Shown here piece by piece: positions 48,949 through 60,218 of a DNA stretch of 64,000 nucleotides. Source of the stretch: Chloracidobacterium sp. (GTDB lineage Bacteria; Acidobacteriota; Blastocatellia; Pyrinomonadales; Pyrinomonadaceae); the NCBI GenBank assembly GCA_016712045.1, contig JADJRV010000023.1, positions 1 through 64,000 on the forward strand, written 5' to 3'. The notes below the pieces were generated by a model, which did not search any database, had not been told where the DNA came from, and saw only the letters and a list, made by a program, of their open reading frames with translations. Within the stretch, counting starts at the first letter, position 1. The number at the start of each line of letters is the position of its first letter. The position numbers were made by a program, and so were the translations under genes.

Positions 48949-49848
48949 TTGGAAAATCAGGAAAAATCCACTGCCCCATTTCTAGCGCTGATCCCGGCGC
49001 AGCTTCTATTTGGTTCGCTCCCGGTTATCGGCAAGATCGTGCTTGCTGTCCTGCCTCCAATGGCGCTTGTCGGTATTCGTGTCGCAATAACGGCGGCGAT
49101 CCTGTTTGTTATTCAAGCCTTTCGCAGCCGTATCTGGCTCAAGGAAAAAGGAGACTATTGGCGGTTTGCCGCACTGAGTTTGTTCGGAGTGGTTTTCAAT
49201 CAACTCTTTTTTATTGGCGGGCTCTCTCTGACAACCGCATCCAATACTTCCCTCTTAGCTGTGATGATCCCGGTTTTTGCTCTCGCTGTCGGCTCGATCG
49301 CCGGGTTTGAAAAACTTACGGTGATCAAGATCATCGGCATCATTTTCGCAGCGGCGGGTGTTATATTTCTGATCGATCCGCGAAAAGCGTCGTTCTCTTC
49401 GCAAACGACAGTCGGTGATATTTTTATCATCATCAACTGTCTCGCATACGGCATCTATGTCGCAACCTCAAAAGGGGCGATCACACGAAACGGCACGTTT
49501 CGGTCGATGATGTGGGTGTTTATTTTTGCGAGTATTATCTGTATTCCGCTCGGGGCATTTTCGCTTTTAACCATTGATCTGGCAGCGATCGATACCAACA
49601 TTTGGCTGATAAGCATCTACATCGCTGTCGGTGCCACTGCGGCGCCGTATCTATTAAATGCTTGGGCGTTGTCCAAGGTCAATCCGTCGACCGTTGCGGT
49701 TTTTGTTTATCTACAACCGCTCATCGGATTTGGGTTGGCGGTCTTGTTTTTGGGTGAAAAGATCAATCTTACGTTCATTATTTCGGCGGCCTTAATATTT
49801 GCGGGAGTCTTTCTGGTAACAAAAAAGTTCATTCCCAGTGAAACTTAG
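48949..49848 (+). CDS. EamA/DMT-superfamily inner-membrane transporter
   Basis: 299 aa with ten predicted transmembrane helices in two EamA halves; typical pieces are LFGVVFNQLFFIGGLSLTTA and FVYLQPLIGFGLAVLFLGE, the latter the conserved end-of-second-half motif. These drug/metabolite transporters export amino acids, nucleosides or other small metabolites; the substrate cannot be told. The start is a TTG at 48949, ten bases after the pdhC stop and with AAGGAAG upstream, so it may be co-transcribed with the PDH operon. Intact. Confidence 0.88.
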   Translation: MENQEKSTAPFLALIPAQLLFGSLPVIGKIVLAVLPPMALVGIRVAITAAILFVIQAFRSRIWLKEKGDYWRFAALSLFGVVFNQLFFIGGLSLTTASNTSLLAVMIPVFALAVGSIAGFEKLTVIKIIGIIFAAAGVIFLIDPRKASFSSQTTVGDIFIIINCLAYGIYVATSKGAITRNGTFRSMMWVFIFASIICIPLGAFSLLTIDLAAIDTNIWLISIYIAVGATAAPYLLNAWALSKVNPSTVAVFVYLQPLIGFGLAVLFLGEKINLTFIISAALIFAGVFLVTKKFIPSET

Positions 49849-49887
49849 CCTTGCATTTTGCGTAAATTCGACATCTAATCACGCAAT

Positions 49888-50175
49888 ATGGCAACACAGA
49901 TAAATCAGATCGACGATGCCGCCAGCGGACGCACGATCCTCCGCGTCGCGGGAGAACTTCATCACGACGATGCCGTTTTGCTCGAACGTATTGCGGCTTC
50001 GATTAACGAAGAGAAAGGGACGCTCGTCGTTATCGATCTCGCCGATATTGATTTTCTCGATAGTGAAGCCGCACCAATCTTAAAACGCCTTTCGGAAAGC
50101 AACCGCTATTCGATCGAGGGCATTGAAATTTTCCTACAATCAACGATCGACCATGCCGAACGTCACGGGGTGTGA
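49888..50175 (+). CDS. STAS-domain protein
   Basis: 95 aa. The pattern ILRVAGELHHDDAVLLERIAASI…TLVVIDLADIDFLDSEAAPILKRL fits the STAS fold of anti-sigma-factor antagonists, with Asp-Ser at the position often phosphorylated (FLDSEA). It could be a regulator responding to a serine kinase or a stand-alone STAS module. No partner kinase or phosphatase gene lies nearby. Its start at 49888 has no strong ribosome site. Confidence 0.7.
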   Translation: MATQINQIDDAASGRTILRVAGELHHDDAVLLERIAASINEEKGTLVVIDLADIDFLDSEAAPILKRLSESNRYSIEGIEIFLQSTIDHAERHGV

Positions 50176-50220
50176 CGACCGCGCCTGACATTTTCTTAAA
50201 AACAATTTACATTAAAGGGA

Positions 50221-51216
50221 ATGAAAACACGGGAAATAGCCGAATTTCTTTCTGCCGAACTCGTCGGTGACGGCGAAGTCGAGATTACCGCAGTCGCCGC
50301 AATTGCGACTGCAACCGTTGGCGAGATCGCATTTATCGAAAAAGCTGATTTTGAAATTACATCGGCGGCGGCTTGTCTGATCGTACCGGTAGCTTTTACA
50401 GCACAAACTACCGCTCCACAGATCCGCGTTAGCGATCCTAAACTCGCCCTTGCCCAGGTCGCAAAAAAACTTAAGAAACACGAACGGCGTTATTATGGTG
50501 CTGAGCATTCCATAATTGCGAAGACAGCTGATGTGCGCACCATCGAGATCGGTTCCTTCGTGACGATAGGCGAAAATTCATTTATTGGTGAGGGATGTGA
50601 AATAGGTGACGGCGTACGGATCGGCAGAAATGTCGTCATTAAAAAATTTACGGTTCTTCATCCAAATTGCGTCATATACGACAATGTTCAGATCGGAAGC
50701 CACTGCGTCGTTCATGCCGGAGCAGTGATCGGAGCCGAGGGCTTTGGGTATATACGTGACGAACATGGCGAGTACCATCAATTTCCCCAGATCGGCACGG
50801 TCGTAATCGAAGACAATGTCGAGATCGGTGCTAATTCGTGCGTAGATCGTGGAGCTCTCGGAGAAACCCGGATCGGCGAAGGCACAAAGATAGACAACCT
50901 CGTTCAGATCGCCCACAATGTCCAGATCGGCAAACGCGTCGTTATCGCGGCTCAAACAGGCATCTCAGGCAGCACCGTTATCGAAGACGATTGCGTCATT
51001 GGCGGACAGGTTGGAATGGGTGACCACGCCCGAGTTCAGAGCGGTGCGATCATCGGCTCGCAGGCCGGCGTATTACCGGGTAAGATCGTTCGCCCCGGCG
51101 TTTGGTGGGGCACGCCGGTTCAACCGCTCGACGAATATAAACGCCAAAACGCCCACGTCAAAGGCCTCGAACGTCTCAAAGCCGAGGTGAAAGAGCTTAA
51201 GAAGAAACTTGATTAG
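50221..51216 (+). CDS. lpxD: UDP-3-O-acylglucosamine N-acyltransferase LpxD
   Basis: 331 aa, intact. LpxD adds the N-linked acyl chain in lipid A synthesis. After an N-terminal uridine-binding domain the chain becomes a left-handed beta-helix of hexapeptide repeats (IGENSFIGEGCEIGDGVRIGR…), with the catalytic region KIDNLVQIAHNVQIGK containing the conserved His. The C-terminus is a short helix. Its stop overlaps the end of lpxB by four bases in convergent orientation, so lipid A genes meet tail to tail here. It shows the organism has a lipid A outer membrane. Confidence 0.93.
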   Translation: MKTREIAEFLSAELVGDGEVEITAVAAIATATVGEIAFIEKADFEITSAAACLIVPVAFTAQTTAPQIRVSDPKLALAQVAKKLKKHERRYYGAEHSIIAKTADVRTIEIGSFVTIGENSFIGEGCEIGDGVRIGRNVVIKKFTVLHPNCVIYDNVQIGSHCVVHAGAVIGAEGFGYIRDEHGEYHQFPQIGTVVIEDNVEIGANSCVDRGALGETRIGEGTKIDNLVQIAHNVQIGKRVVIAAQTGISGSTVIEDDCVIGGQVGMGDHARVQSGAIIGSQAGVLPGKIVRPGVWWGTPVQPLDEYKRQNAHVKGLERLKAEVKELKKKLD

Positions 51217-52351
51217 CCAACGATCTTGAGGATGGCTTCGGCGGCACGTTTTGATGCTCCGCCGTAACCGAGTTTGTCGGCGGTTTCCTTAAGACGGACG
51301 CGCATTTCGGCGTTTACATCAGGCTGCAGCAAACGCGTAATTTCATCCACCAGGGTCTGAGCAGTAAAATCATTCTGAATCAGTTCTTTTGCAAGCCTTT
51401 CACCTGCGATCAGGTTTATCAGCCCGTAATGCGGTACGTCGATGAAAGGTTCGAGCAGTTTGTAATTGAACGCTGACGTCTTGTAAACAATGACCAGCGG
51501 AGTGCCAATGATCCCGGTCTCAAGCGTCGCAGTCCCGCTCGTGACGGCCGCCGCATCAGAAGCATTCAAGGCGTCATAAGTTTCATTTTCAACCACCTTG
51601 AAATTAACCTCCGAACCGGCGACGAGCTGGTCGATATCTTTTCGCTGTTTAGCAGAACTGATGGCGATAACAAACTGGATTTTACTCTCTGATGCGAGCC
51701 TTTCGGCAGCAGCTAACATAACTGGCAGAATTTGAACGATCTCTTTGTGGCGGCTTCCGGGCAAAGCGTAATGATCGGCTTTGCTGCGTCGAGTTCGTGA
51801 TCCGAACAAAATTGTTGTTTCGTTCTATCCGCGTGAACCTCGCGTGCAAGCGGACTGCCGACATATTCCACATGGGTAACCCCGTTTTCGGCGTACCAGT
51901 CCTTTTCAAACGGCAATATCGTCAACATCAGGTCTACAAATTTCTTGACGGACGATATCCGATATTTACGCCACGCCCAAAGCTGCGGCGAGATGTAATA
52001 GACGACCTTGATCCCCTGCTTTTTCAGATGTTTAGCTAGTTTGAGATTAAAATCGGGAAAATCAATGAGTATCGCTACATCGGGCCGTTTTTCGACGGCA
52101 GCGGCCTTAAGCTTTCTCATCGTCCGTAGGAACATCGGCAACGCTCGGCCGATCTCAGCCAAACCAACGATCGAGAGCGAGTCAGCCTCGACCGTCGCGG
52201 TGACTCCGGCTTCGCGCATTCTCGGTCCCGCAGAGCCGAAAAATTCAAAATCTTTGTCAGGTGAATTATCGCGGATCGCACGGACGAGTTTGGCCGCGTG
52301 GCCATCGTCCGACGCCTCACCCGCTACGATCATAAACCTAAGTGTTTTCAT
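51213..52351 (-). CDS. lpxB: Lipid-A-disaccharide synthase LpxB (one frame break)
   Basis: LpxB joins UDP-2,3-diacylglucosamine and lipid X. The N-terminus MKTLRFMIVAGEASDDGHAA and the middle block VYYISPQLWAWRKYRI are diagnostic. The C-terminal Rossmann half has ALPGSRHKEI and TATLETGIIGTPLVIVYKTS. One base is wrong near 51745: the frames join as ITLCPGSRHKEIVQILPVML. The repaired length (~379 aa) is normal. The convergent 4-bp overlap with lpxD means the two are not co-transcribed. Confidence 0.92.
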
Positions 52352-52588
52352 TCTTTATACCGACGGCAGCTCAATGTTTAATGATATATCTGAAATCTAA
52401 AATGACAACCTGAACGTGTTGTTGACGCATCATAGTCAGTAGTTTGGAAAACAGATAGTTTTTTCACAGCCCTGATGCTTGCAGTAAGCTCCCGTAACGC
52501 ATAGAATTCAGTGTTTGGGCTGATTTTTAAGAATTAGTTTTTTGCATTAATTAATATATTTTATCATCGGCATTTTTGGAGGATCTCT

Positions 52589-55207
52589 GTGACGTTTCGC
52601 CTGATCATTATTTCTGTCATTATCTTTGCGTTTACGACCGCGACATTTGGTCAGATCGACTCGGTCATCGGCCAAGTAACAAACTCCGGAGCGGAGTCCT
52701 TTGTCGGCGGCATTAGCGGTAACGGCCGTTTTATCGTATTTGAATCGTCCGGCAACATTGCGACCGAAAACCCGCGAAACGAAGATGGCAATCGCGAGAT
52801 ATTTTTGTTCGACTACGCCCAACGGCGAATCTTTCAGATCACGGATACAAAGAGCGTTCTTTACGATACCAGCATTACGACATCGATCTATTTCAATGTT
52901 CGAGTCGAGATCGTAAATACACGGCCTGTGATCAGCAATGACGGGAAGTGGATCGTCTTTAGTTCGAACGCAACATCATCGGTCGCCGGATCCCCAGTAA
53001 ATGGGACGAATCCCGGCTCGTTTAACGGCAACACTTTTACGTCGCCGACGCCGACGCCAACGCCGACTGTAACGCCCACGCCTCACGCGACACCAACTCC
53101 GACGCCGACAGCAACACCAACACCATCGGGTACACCGACACCGACGCCGACACCACCGACAAATCCATTAGCAAGTGACGGCAATCTCGAACTGTGGTTA
53201 TATGAAATTCCTCCGTATGCACCGGTCGCAGACCTTTCGGCCGGTGACAACGTCGCGCTGGTCAATCTAGCAGGCGGAACATTTACCCAAGTCACAAATT
53301 CGATCCCCAGCCAGTTGCCGCGACCCGCATCGACCACTACGGGTGCATTTATAGCCGATGATAATCACGAGGCGAGTATTAGCGATGACGGCAATGTCAT
53401 TGCATTTGCCTCAACGAGAAATTTGGTTCCGGGCGTAGGCAATGCTTATCCAACAGATGATAACGATGAGATCTTTACCTACGTGAGGACATCTGCGACG
53501 CTCGGACAGGTGACAAAAACTCCGCGCGGCCCGATATCAAATCCGATTTACAGCAAGAGTCCTACGATCTCAGGCAATGGGCAGCGAGTGTTATTTACAA
53601 GTACCGGTGACAATCCGATAGTCGGGATGACCGGTGGAAATAACCCGCTAGCCGACCGAAATGAGGAGATATTTTATAGCGACCTTGACGCCGTAGGTGC
53701 GCCCACGGGCACAAAGAAACAGGTCACCATTACAAAATCGACAAACCTTGGTGACCCGGTCAATATACTCGACCTTGGGCGCCGCATGAGTCGGGACGGG
53801 CGATACATCGCGTTTGACTCCTACGCTGACCTGGCTAATGAGAATAGCGGCACTAATTACACGTCTTTTGCCTTTATCTATACGACACGCCACAGCACGT
53901 TTCGACGTATTTGTGCCCGCAGTGACGCCGATTCGGCAGCTACGGGCGGCGATCTGGCCAGATATCCGGGTTTTACTGACAACAATGCGTCCGGCACACC
54001 GTCTACACTAGTCCTAGAGACAAGAATGAACATAAAGGCTGACGGCACGATACCGACGACGGCTGCAGACGGCCTAAATCCGAATGAGGTCAGGCCTGCT
54101 CAAATATATTCGTACCCGTTAAATATTCCGGCTGCGACAGCAACTTTTACGCGGCTCGCAACATTTCCAACGCCGACGAATTTTCTCGCCTCGACACAAT
54201 TGATACCCAGCGACTCGATACAGAGGATGGCCTTTAATTTGTCGAACACCGAGCTAGGAACGGGCAATTTTGATGGACAGGCTGAAGTTTATTATTTTGT
54301 AAAACCGACGACAACCGTCACGCAAAGACTCAGGGGATTTGGGCTTACGACAGGTGCGAGTGCGATGCCGGTCTCTCAAACAGTGGTTCCAACGCCAACC
54401 CCGACACCAACGCCATCGCCTACACCGACACCGATCCCAACGCCAACTCCGACGGGATCACCGTCTCCTACTCCAACGCCATCACCGACACCAACGCCGG
54501 TAACGCCGCCGGCTGTTCATGGCATCTCACCCGGCATGTTGGCAACATTTAACTTTCCGCGACCTCAGGCAATTACGCCTAAATCAGCGGTAGGTGACAT
54601 AAAACTTTCCCCCAGTTTGCCGTTCGAATTGAGCGGTGTGACAATGACGATTAATGGCGTTGCCTGTGGATTGAAGTCGGTAGATGGGGACAAGATCAAT
54701 TTCGTCACTCCGGCTGCCCTTGCAAGTGCGGCTGAGGGCACCTCATATCCTGTAGTCATAAACGCAAATGGGCGTGTTCTAAAGACCAATTTTGTGATCG
54801 TTCCAACAAGGCCCGATGTATTTAATGAGGCGATGTTTATTGGCCCGGGCGGAAGGACGAAACTACTAAACGTAACTAATCGCGTCTACACCAAGGAGCC
54901 TTATATCATAAGGACCATCAGGCGACGGGGCGATATTTTGCGGCCGAGTGTATTACGTGTATATCTAACGGGCGTTGCTAACGTAGACCCCGGGGCTATC
55001 ACAGTACGAATTCGTGATTCGCTGATCACGGAACAAATGTTTTATCTAATGTGCTCGTCGAACCGGGGGTTTATATTTTAGATTTTGAGTTGCCGCCGCA
55101 TTGGAGAAGGGGCCGGCGATCAACCGCTAGTTATTACGATCTCGGCAGGCACGGTCACTTTCTCATCAAGACTAGACGATACTTCAACCAAAGTTTTGAT
55201 ACTTTGA
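52589..55207 (+). CDS. Exported PD40/TolB-like beta-propeller protein with Thr-Pro repeats
   Basis: About 870 residues. A signal peptide (MTFRLIIISVIIFAFTTATFG) is followed by propeller blades (SGNGRFIVFESSGNIA…NREIFLFD; SDDGNVIAFASTRNLV; SRDGRYIAFDSYADLA). Two low-complexity Thr-Pro linkers occur at ~residues 150-192 and 600-640. The C-terminal ~200 residues look like an Ig/IPT-type domain ending near GDQPLVITISAGTVTFSSRLDD. The open frame ends at 55081; a frame shift near 55100 restores the C-terminal strands to a TGA at 55205-55207. The GTG start at 52589 has a GGAGG site. The gene is probably a surface or secreted adhesin-like protein; no enzyme motif is visible. Confidence 0.7.
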
Positions 55208-55230
55208 TCATGTCCAGTTTAGGTTGAAGA

Positions 55231-55252
55231 AGGCGGGGTAACCCGCCTTTTT
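55231..55252 (+). terminator. Rho-independent terminator
   Basis: AGGCGGG (55231-55237) pairs with CCCGCCT (55242-55248), loop GTAA, then TTTT. It lies 24 bp after the restored end of the PD40 protein gene. Confidence 0.85.
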
Positions 55253-55419
55253 CGTGATTGCAAATATTCGTTATGACTCCATAACCGCGAGCCTATCTTG
55301 CTAACCCTATTCCCTTGTATTATCCTTTCCCTATTGAACTATTTTGGAGAATCCGGGTTTTTTAGCACTTTATTGAGAAGATCGAGCTAATGTTTTGAGA
55401 CTAGGAGTTTCGCATAATT

Positions 55420-56415
55420 ATGTCGGGAAAAGACGTTAACACAATGAAGATCGCACCTAAGGTGTGGAAGAACGGCGAGTTTATCAATTGGGACGATGCC
55501 AACATCCATGTGATGGCACACGTAGTAAATTACGGCTCGAGCGTATTTGAAGGTATCCGTTGCTACGAGACCATCGAGGGGCCGGCAATTTTTAGGCTTG
55601 CCGAACATATGCAGCGGCTTGTAAATTCGGCCAAGATCTACCGCATGGATTCGGCCTTCTCCCGCGATGTTTTTTGCGATGCTGCGGTCGAATTGGTCCG
55701 TAATAGCGGCCTTGATTCGTGCTATCTTCGTCCTCTTATATTCCGCGGACTCGATCCTGAAAAACCCTCGTTTGGTGTTTAGGGCTCAACAACCCGATCG
55801 AATCTTACATAGCTGCCTGGCAATGGGGAAATATCTGGGGGAAGAAGCTTTAGAATCCGGCATCGATGTTTGCGTGTCGAGTTGGACACGTATCACGTCA
55901 AACTCGATGCCCGCGATGCAAAAGCCGGGGCGAATTATATGAATTCGCAGCTTATCAAGATGGAAGCGATCCTCGGCGGATTTTCGGAAGGCATAGCTCT
56001 GGACGACCGCGGATATGTATCCGAGGGTTCGGGTGAGAACATATTTTTGGTCAATGGCGGCAAACTCATCACGCCTCCGCTCGGAGCGTCGATACTGCCC
56101 GGTATTACCCGTGACTCGGTCATTCAAATCGCTCGTGAAATGGGCATCGAGGTCATCGAAACTTCGATTCAGCGTTCGGCCCTCTATCTTGCCGACGAAG
56201 TCTTTTTCACCGGAACTGCCGCCGAGATCACACCGATTCGCTCGGTTGACCGCATTACTGTCGGGTCCGGCAAACGCGGCGAAATGACCGCTCGCCTTCA
56301 AGAAGAATTCTTTAAGGTCATCAAGGCAGAGCGTCCGGCCCCAAGCGGAGCGGAATGGCTTACGTTCATTAACGCCAGCGGAGAAAAAAACAGCAACGGC
56401 CTGAGTGACCGATAA
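55420..56415 (+). CDS. ilvE: Branched-chain amino acid aminotransferase IlvE (frame-disrupted)
   Basis: IlvE, a fold-IV PLP enzyme, makes the last step of Leu/Ile/Val synthesis. Conserved parts are VWKNGEFINWDDANIHV, VVNYGSSVFEGIRCYET, the lysine region KAGANYMNSQLIKMEA, and SEGSGENIFLVNGGKLITPP with GITRDSVIQIAREMG and EVFFTGTAAEITPI at the end. One base is missing near 55778 (…SFGVLGLNNPIESYIAAWQWG) and one near 55925 (…MQKAGANYMN). An alternative ATG 24 bases downstream (MKIAPKVW) matches the usual IlvE start better than the ATG at 55420. A terminator follows. Confidence 0.88.
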
Positions 56416-56439
56416 TTAGCTACATTTTTGCAAGAAAAG

Positions 56440-56472
56440 GACGAACTGGCTTGTGTTGGTTCGTCTTTTTTT
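56440..56472 (+). terminator. Rho-independent terminator of ilvE
   Basis: GACGAAC (56440-56446) pairs with GTTCGTC (56459-56465), followed by seven T. It lies 25 bp after the ilvE stop. Confidence 0.85.
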
Positions 56473-56562
56473 GCGCCTTCATTTCACAATTTCTGATCGA
56501 ATCTGCAAGATCTGCACGATACAACAAAGTAAGAAAAATACAACAAGCCTCGCAAAATGCGC

Positions 56563-56590
56563 TTGCAAAAACAAAAAACGGGTGTATACT
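56563..56590 (+). promoter_or_regulatory. Sigma-70-type promoter with a ~350-nt leader
   Basis: TTGCAA (56563-56568) and TATACT (56585-56590) are separated by 16 bp. The transcript would have a long untranslated leader up to the ATG at 56948. The leader contains two GATCCCAGC copies (near 56677 and 56736) and an inverted repeat GAAACTG/CAGTTTC (near 56723 and 56756). I recognise no known riboswitch or RNA gene in 56473-56947. Confidence 0.5.
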
Positions 56591-56947
56591 GCTTTCAATC
56601 AAGCAGTACTTTCACTGATCGTCATCCCAAGGAGCAGTTTCCCTGCGGCTCTGTCGATCAATTAAGTGGTTCAAGGAGATCCCAGCTTTACTCCTAAACC
56701 TTGGCACTTATTTTCAGGCTTGAAACTGAACGGATCCCAGCGTTTTTTCGATTCCCAGTTTCCAAAGCTCTTAATATCAAGGGGAAAATTTGTATTTTGT
56801 GTTCGCATTATGTGCGACGCGTTTTTTGTTGTCACCTCTGGTACGCGTATCGTGGGCCCCGTTTAGGCAATCGAAAGGAACATAAACTTGCCCAAACGAT
56901 CGGTTTTAGAAAACGACAGTGTGACAAGAGTAAATACGGTTAAAATT

Positions 56948-58931
56948 ATGAACAAATTAATGATCCTCGCAAGTCTAATAACAATGGCCGCATCAACGGC
57001 AATCGGCCAGAGTACGTTTAAGCTCGACTCTGATCAGATCACCGTCGCAGTAAATTCGCCGAAAACCCAGGAAATGCAAGTTATTGCAACCGCTGTAATA
57101 CCTGACACATTTCCGGAGAGTGCGACGATCACATGGACAGGACATGAAAACTTCCTTACTGTTTCGTCGACTCTGAGCGCAGATCGAAAAACTATTACGA
57201 GCATCTTCAAGGCGATCAAGGCGGCGCCAGATCTGAAACTAACAGCAAAGATCGGTACCGGCGAGTTTTCGCAATCAATCAGCGCGACAGTACAACCAGA
57301 AGTAAGTTCAAGCACCATAAGACTCTCCATTTCGAATGAGGAAAAGAGCGACGGTATCGATCTAACTATCGGTGGGGCAAAACAATATCGCGTTTCCCTC
57401 AACAGTGGAGACGAGATCCCGTCAAGCGCCATCACGGTTAAAAGCGATAATGACACAGTTGCTACAGCCACTTTGCAAGGCGACATCCTCACGATAAGGG
57501 GTATAAGCGCCGGTCCTACAAATATTAAGATATTCGGTTATGGTAACCCGATAGGAAATTTGCTGATCAATGCCGTGGCCGGAATAGAACTTTCTGCTAT
57601 TCCATCCAAAATTGTAGTAAATCGTAACGACCCTAAACCTGTCGAACTAAAGGATGCCCTCAAGGTCGATCTGGCAAAACTAATTATCTCGGCTCCGGTG
57701 AATCAAGAGATAGCGACGATCAACGCTCAAAATCAGTTGATAGGGTTAAAGCCGAACGGCGAGACGACCTTCAAGATAACAGTAAAGGATGTTCCTGATC
57801 GAACCAAGGACATAACAGTTGCCGTCAAGGCAAAGGCAGAGAAAATAGTCGCTAGCATCCCACTTAACGACAAATCGCTATTAAAAGGAATGCCAACATC
57901 GTTTAAGCTCAGTGTCGAGGGGATGGACAACAATCAAACGACGTATCCGTCGATCTCGCTACAAGTGATGCTTCGTGTGTATCAGTAGCAAAATCAAGCC
58001 GAAATAATTTCACGATCAGAGCGGAAAAAGAAAGCTGTACCGCAGTTAAGCTGACGGCAACCGCCACTGTTGAAGGATTGGCATCACCACTAAAAGAAGA
58101 ATTTACAATTGTTACATTTGCGATAGCCGACTTTGCACCGCTCAGGATAAGGCTTGATGTGATGGACGATCAGACGGCTCAAGATCTTTTTGGCAAGAAA
58201 GCGAACGATGAATATATCATTGCTAAGGTCCGCCTATTTAATGCCATCGGGCGCGGAGACGCAAATTTTGGTAAATCGATCCTCGTCTACAGTGAATCAT
58301 TAGAAGTGAAAGTAGGCGTCGAGTGGCGTGAGGTGGACGGAAATGGTGAACATGCTCAATGGCGAACGCTGGACGAAAGGACAGCCAGTAGTTGGTTTAA
58401 TAATGCCCAACTCACCGCCGCCCCGACCAATAAAAACTGTACAACAATTTCTCAGCCAAATCTTTTCGTTCCATACCGGCCGCTGACATTTGACATAGTA
58501 TCAAATACTCACGAACGGCGAGATAACCGCAGTTGGCGCAGTAGAATTTTTCTTGCCCTCAATGGTTTTTCGACGCTTGCTTCAGTAGTTACGTCGGTTG
58601 CGGTTCCGGCAGCAGGCAATGACATACCCCTTGGACTGGATAAATTTAGAAATCTGCTAATACCGGGCGTCGAAAAGCTTTTCCGAGCATGAAAGAAGTG
58701 CAGCGACAAAACATCACCTCGATGGTCATGAAACCGCTCGAAGAAGTACCTTTCGGGTCAGATATTACTAGGATCCTTTTCTTTCCTCGTCGGACGATCA
58801 AAGGTGTATTGGTAAATCTGCCAAACGGAACCGCCAAAAGAACGGAACTTAGGATCAGCGCGGTTAGCATCTCGGATTCCTGTGCCGAAGTGGGAATTAT
58901 CGACAAGGTAAACTCATCGCCGACTCCATAA
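56948..58931 (+). CDS. Exported Ig-like repeat protein (frame-disrupted)
   Basis: A signal peptide starts at 56948 (MNKLMILASLITMAASTAIG). About 350 residues follow that read as tandem beta-sandwich (bacterial Ig-like) domains, e.g. SDNDTVATATLQGDILTIRGISAG, a typical Big-type strand pattern. The frame changes near 57970 and the protein continues in a second frame (LRIRLDVMDDQTAQDLFGKKANDEY…) to ~58690. There another shift leads to MKEVQRQNITSMVMKPLEEVPFGSDITRILFFPR and the stop at 58931. The repaired product is ~660 aa. The C-terminal half has no named domain. It is likely a surface or periplasmic protein. Confidence 0.6.
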
Positions 58932-58989
58932 GCAAGAGGGAAAATATTAAGTTTGGGATTCAGTGGTCCAAATAACAGAGAAAAACGAT

Positions 58990-59559
58990 ATGCGTTCTTT
59001 TACCGACAAAGAAGTTTTGGATCGGGTGGCCGGCCTGTCGACATTTAAGGGATTTCCGACTGGAATTATGGATGTCTGGATACGTTCGAAGGCGGATGTT
59101 TTTGATTCGTTTGATGACAAGGCCTTTACGTATGAGTGTTTTGGCGGCGCGAACACGCCAAAGTTCATAATGGCCCGCAACGGCACGACCAATGCCGGGT
59201 CTTACGGCCTGCTCCATTTCGATAAATACAATCACAAGGGGTGCGCCGTGCTCAAATCGAACGTGATCGTGTACGGATCGCACGCCTATGGATTGCACAA
59301 TGGAAAACCTGCCTATCGTGAGGTCAAAGGGTTTCCATATTACAGGGATGCCAACAAAAACCAGAAAGCCGAGGAGATCGGGCCCGAGTTCACAGACATC
59401 ATCGGTGCAAATATCCACCGTGCCGGACAAAACTCGACAGTCATAAATAATTGGTCAACGGCTTGTTTGGTCACCGCTAATTTGACCAAATTCCTGGCTT
59501 GGCTCGATTTTATGAAAAAGCGGCCGCTGACTGTTTGCATTCTTAAAGAATGGCCGTGA
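58990..59559 (+). CDS. Hypothetical protein, possibly L,D-transpeptidase-like
   Basis: 189 aa, intact. Motifs such as CFGGANTPKFIMARNGTTN, YREVKGFPYYRDANKN and GANIHRAGQNSTVINNWSTAC recall the His…Ser-x-x-Cys arrangement of YkuD-like L,D-transpeptidases and related peptidoglycan-acting proteins, but the order and spacing are not a clean match. No signal peptide is seen with this start; a GTG nine codons upstream is possible. The next gene, for a membrane protein, begins at 59577. Function is uncertain. Confidence 0.5.
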   Translation: MRSFTDKEVLDRVAGLSTFKGFPTGIMDVWIRSKADVFDSFDDKAFTYECFGGANTPKFIMARNGTTNAGSYGLLHFDKYNHKGCAVLKSNVIVYGSHAYGLHNGKPAYREVKGFPYYRDANKNQKAEEIGPEFTDIIGANIHRAGQNSTVINNWSTACLVTANLTKFLAWLDFMKKRPLTVCILKEWP

Positions 59560-59576
59560 TAACTGGAGATGATCTT

Positions 59577-60215
59577 ATGCCCGAAACTCAGAATTCTGAC
59601 TCAAATTATTTGATATCGTATCGAACGCTTAGACGAGCGATCGGCATGATCGGTATTGGTCTGCCGATCGTGCTTGTGTTCGGTGAGAACCAGTTTGGCA
59701 AACCGGGCATACTCGATTCGATCAGTTCATATTACTGGTCGGACTCGATGAGGGACGTACTTGTCGGCAGTCTGTGTGCGATTGGAGTTTTTCTCGGTGC
59801 TTATCGCGGTGATCGGGATCTGGATGTGCCCGCGGGCAGATTGGCCTGTGTATTCGCTATTGGCGTTGCTCTATTTCCCTGTTCGAAGCCGCTGGAACCC
59901 AGAGCATGGTATAACTTCGTTCACTACATTTCAGCAGCGGGACTATTTCTAAGTCTTGCGTATTTTTGTTTGTTTTCCTTTACTAAACAGGATTCAGGCA
60001 CCGACCCGACACCAAAAAAACCACTCCGCAATCGCGTTTATGTCACATGCGGCGTGATCATCATGATCTGTATCGCAGCGATCGCGATCCTTGGCATTTT
60101 CCCTCCGGAAAACTCGGTAAAAAACTATGTTTTCTGGCTTGAGGCATCGGCCATTTGGGCCTTTGGCTGGTCTTGGTACATCAAGGGTAAGGGACTGGGG
60201 ATCATACAGGGGTGA
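59577..60215 (+). CDS. Multi-pass membrane protein of unknown function
   Basis: About 212 aa with six likely membrane helices. The segment ISSYYWSDSMRDVLVGSLCAIGVFLGAYRG followed by ACVFAIGVALFPCSKP is a pattern I have seen in uncharacterised membrane proteins. The ATG at 59577 has a GGAG site eight bases upstream, so I prefer it over an earlier in-frame ATG at 59550 inside the previous gene. It is convergent with lptD, the two stops being 3 bp apart. Confidence 0.65.
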   Translation: MPETQNSDSNYLISYRTLRRAIGMIGIGLPIVLVFGENQFGKPGILDSISSYYWSDSMRDVLVGSLCAIGVFLGAYRGDRDLDVPAGRLACVFAIGVALFPCSKPLEPRAWYNFVHYISAAGLFLSLAYFCLFSFTKQDSGTDPTPKKPLRNRVYVTCGVIIMICIAAIAILGIFPPENSVKNYVFWLEASAIWAFGWSWYIKGKGLGIIQG

Positions 60216-60218
60216 TCG

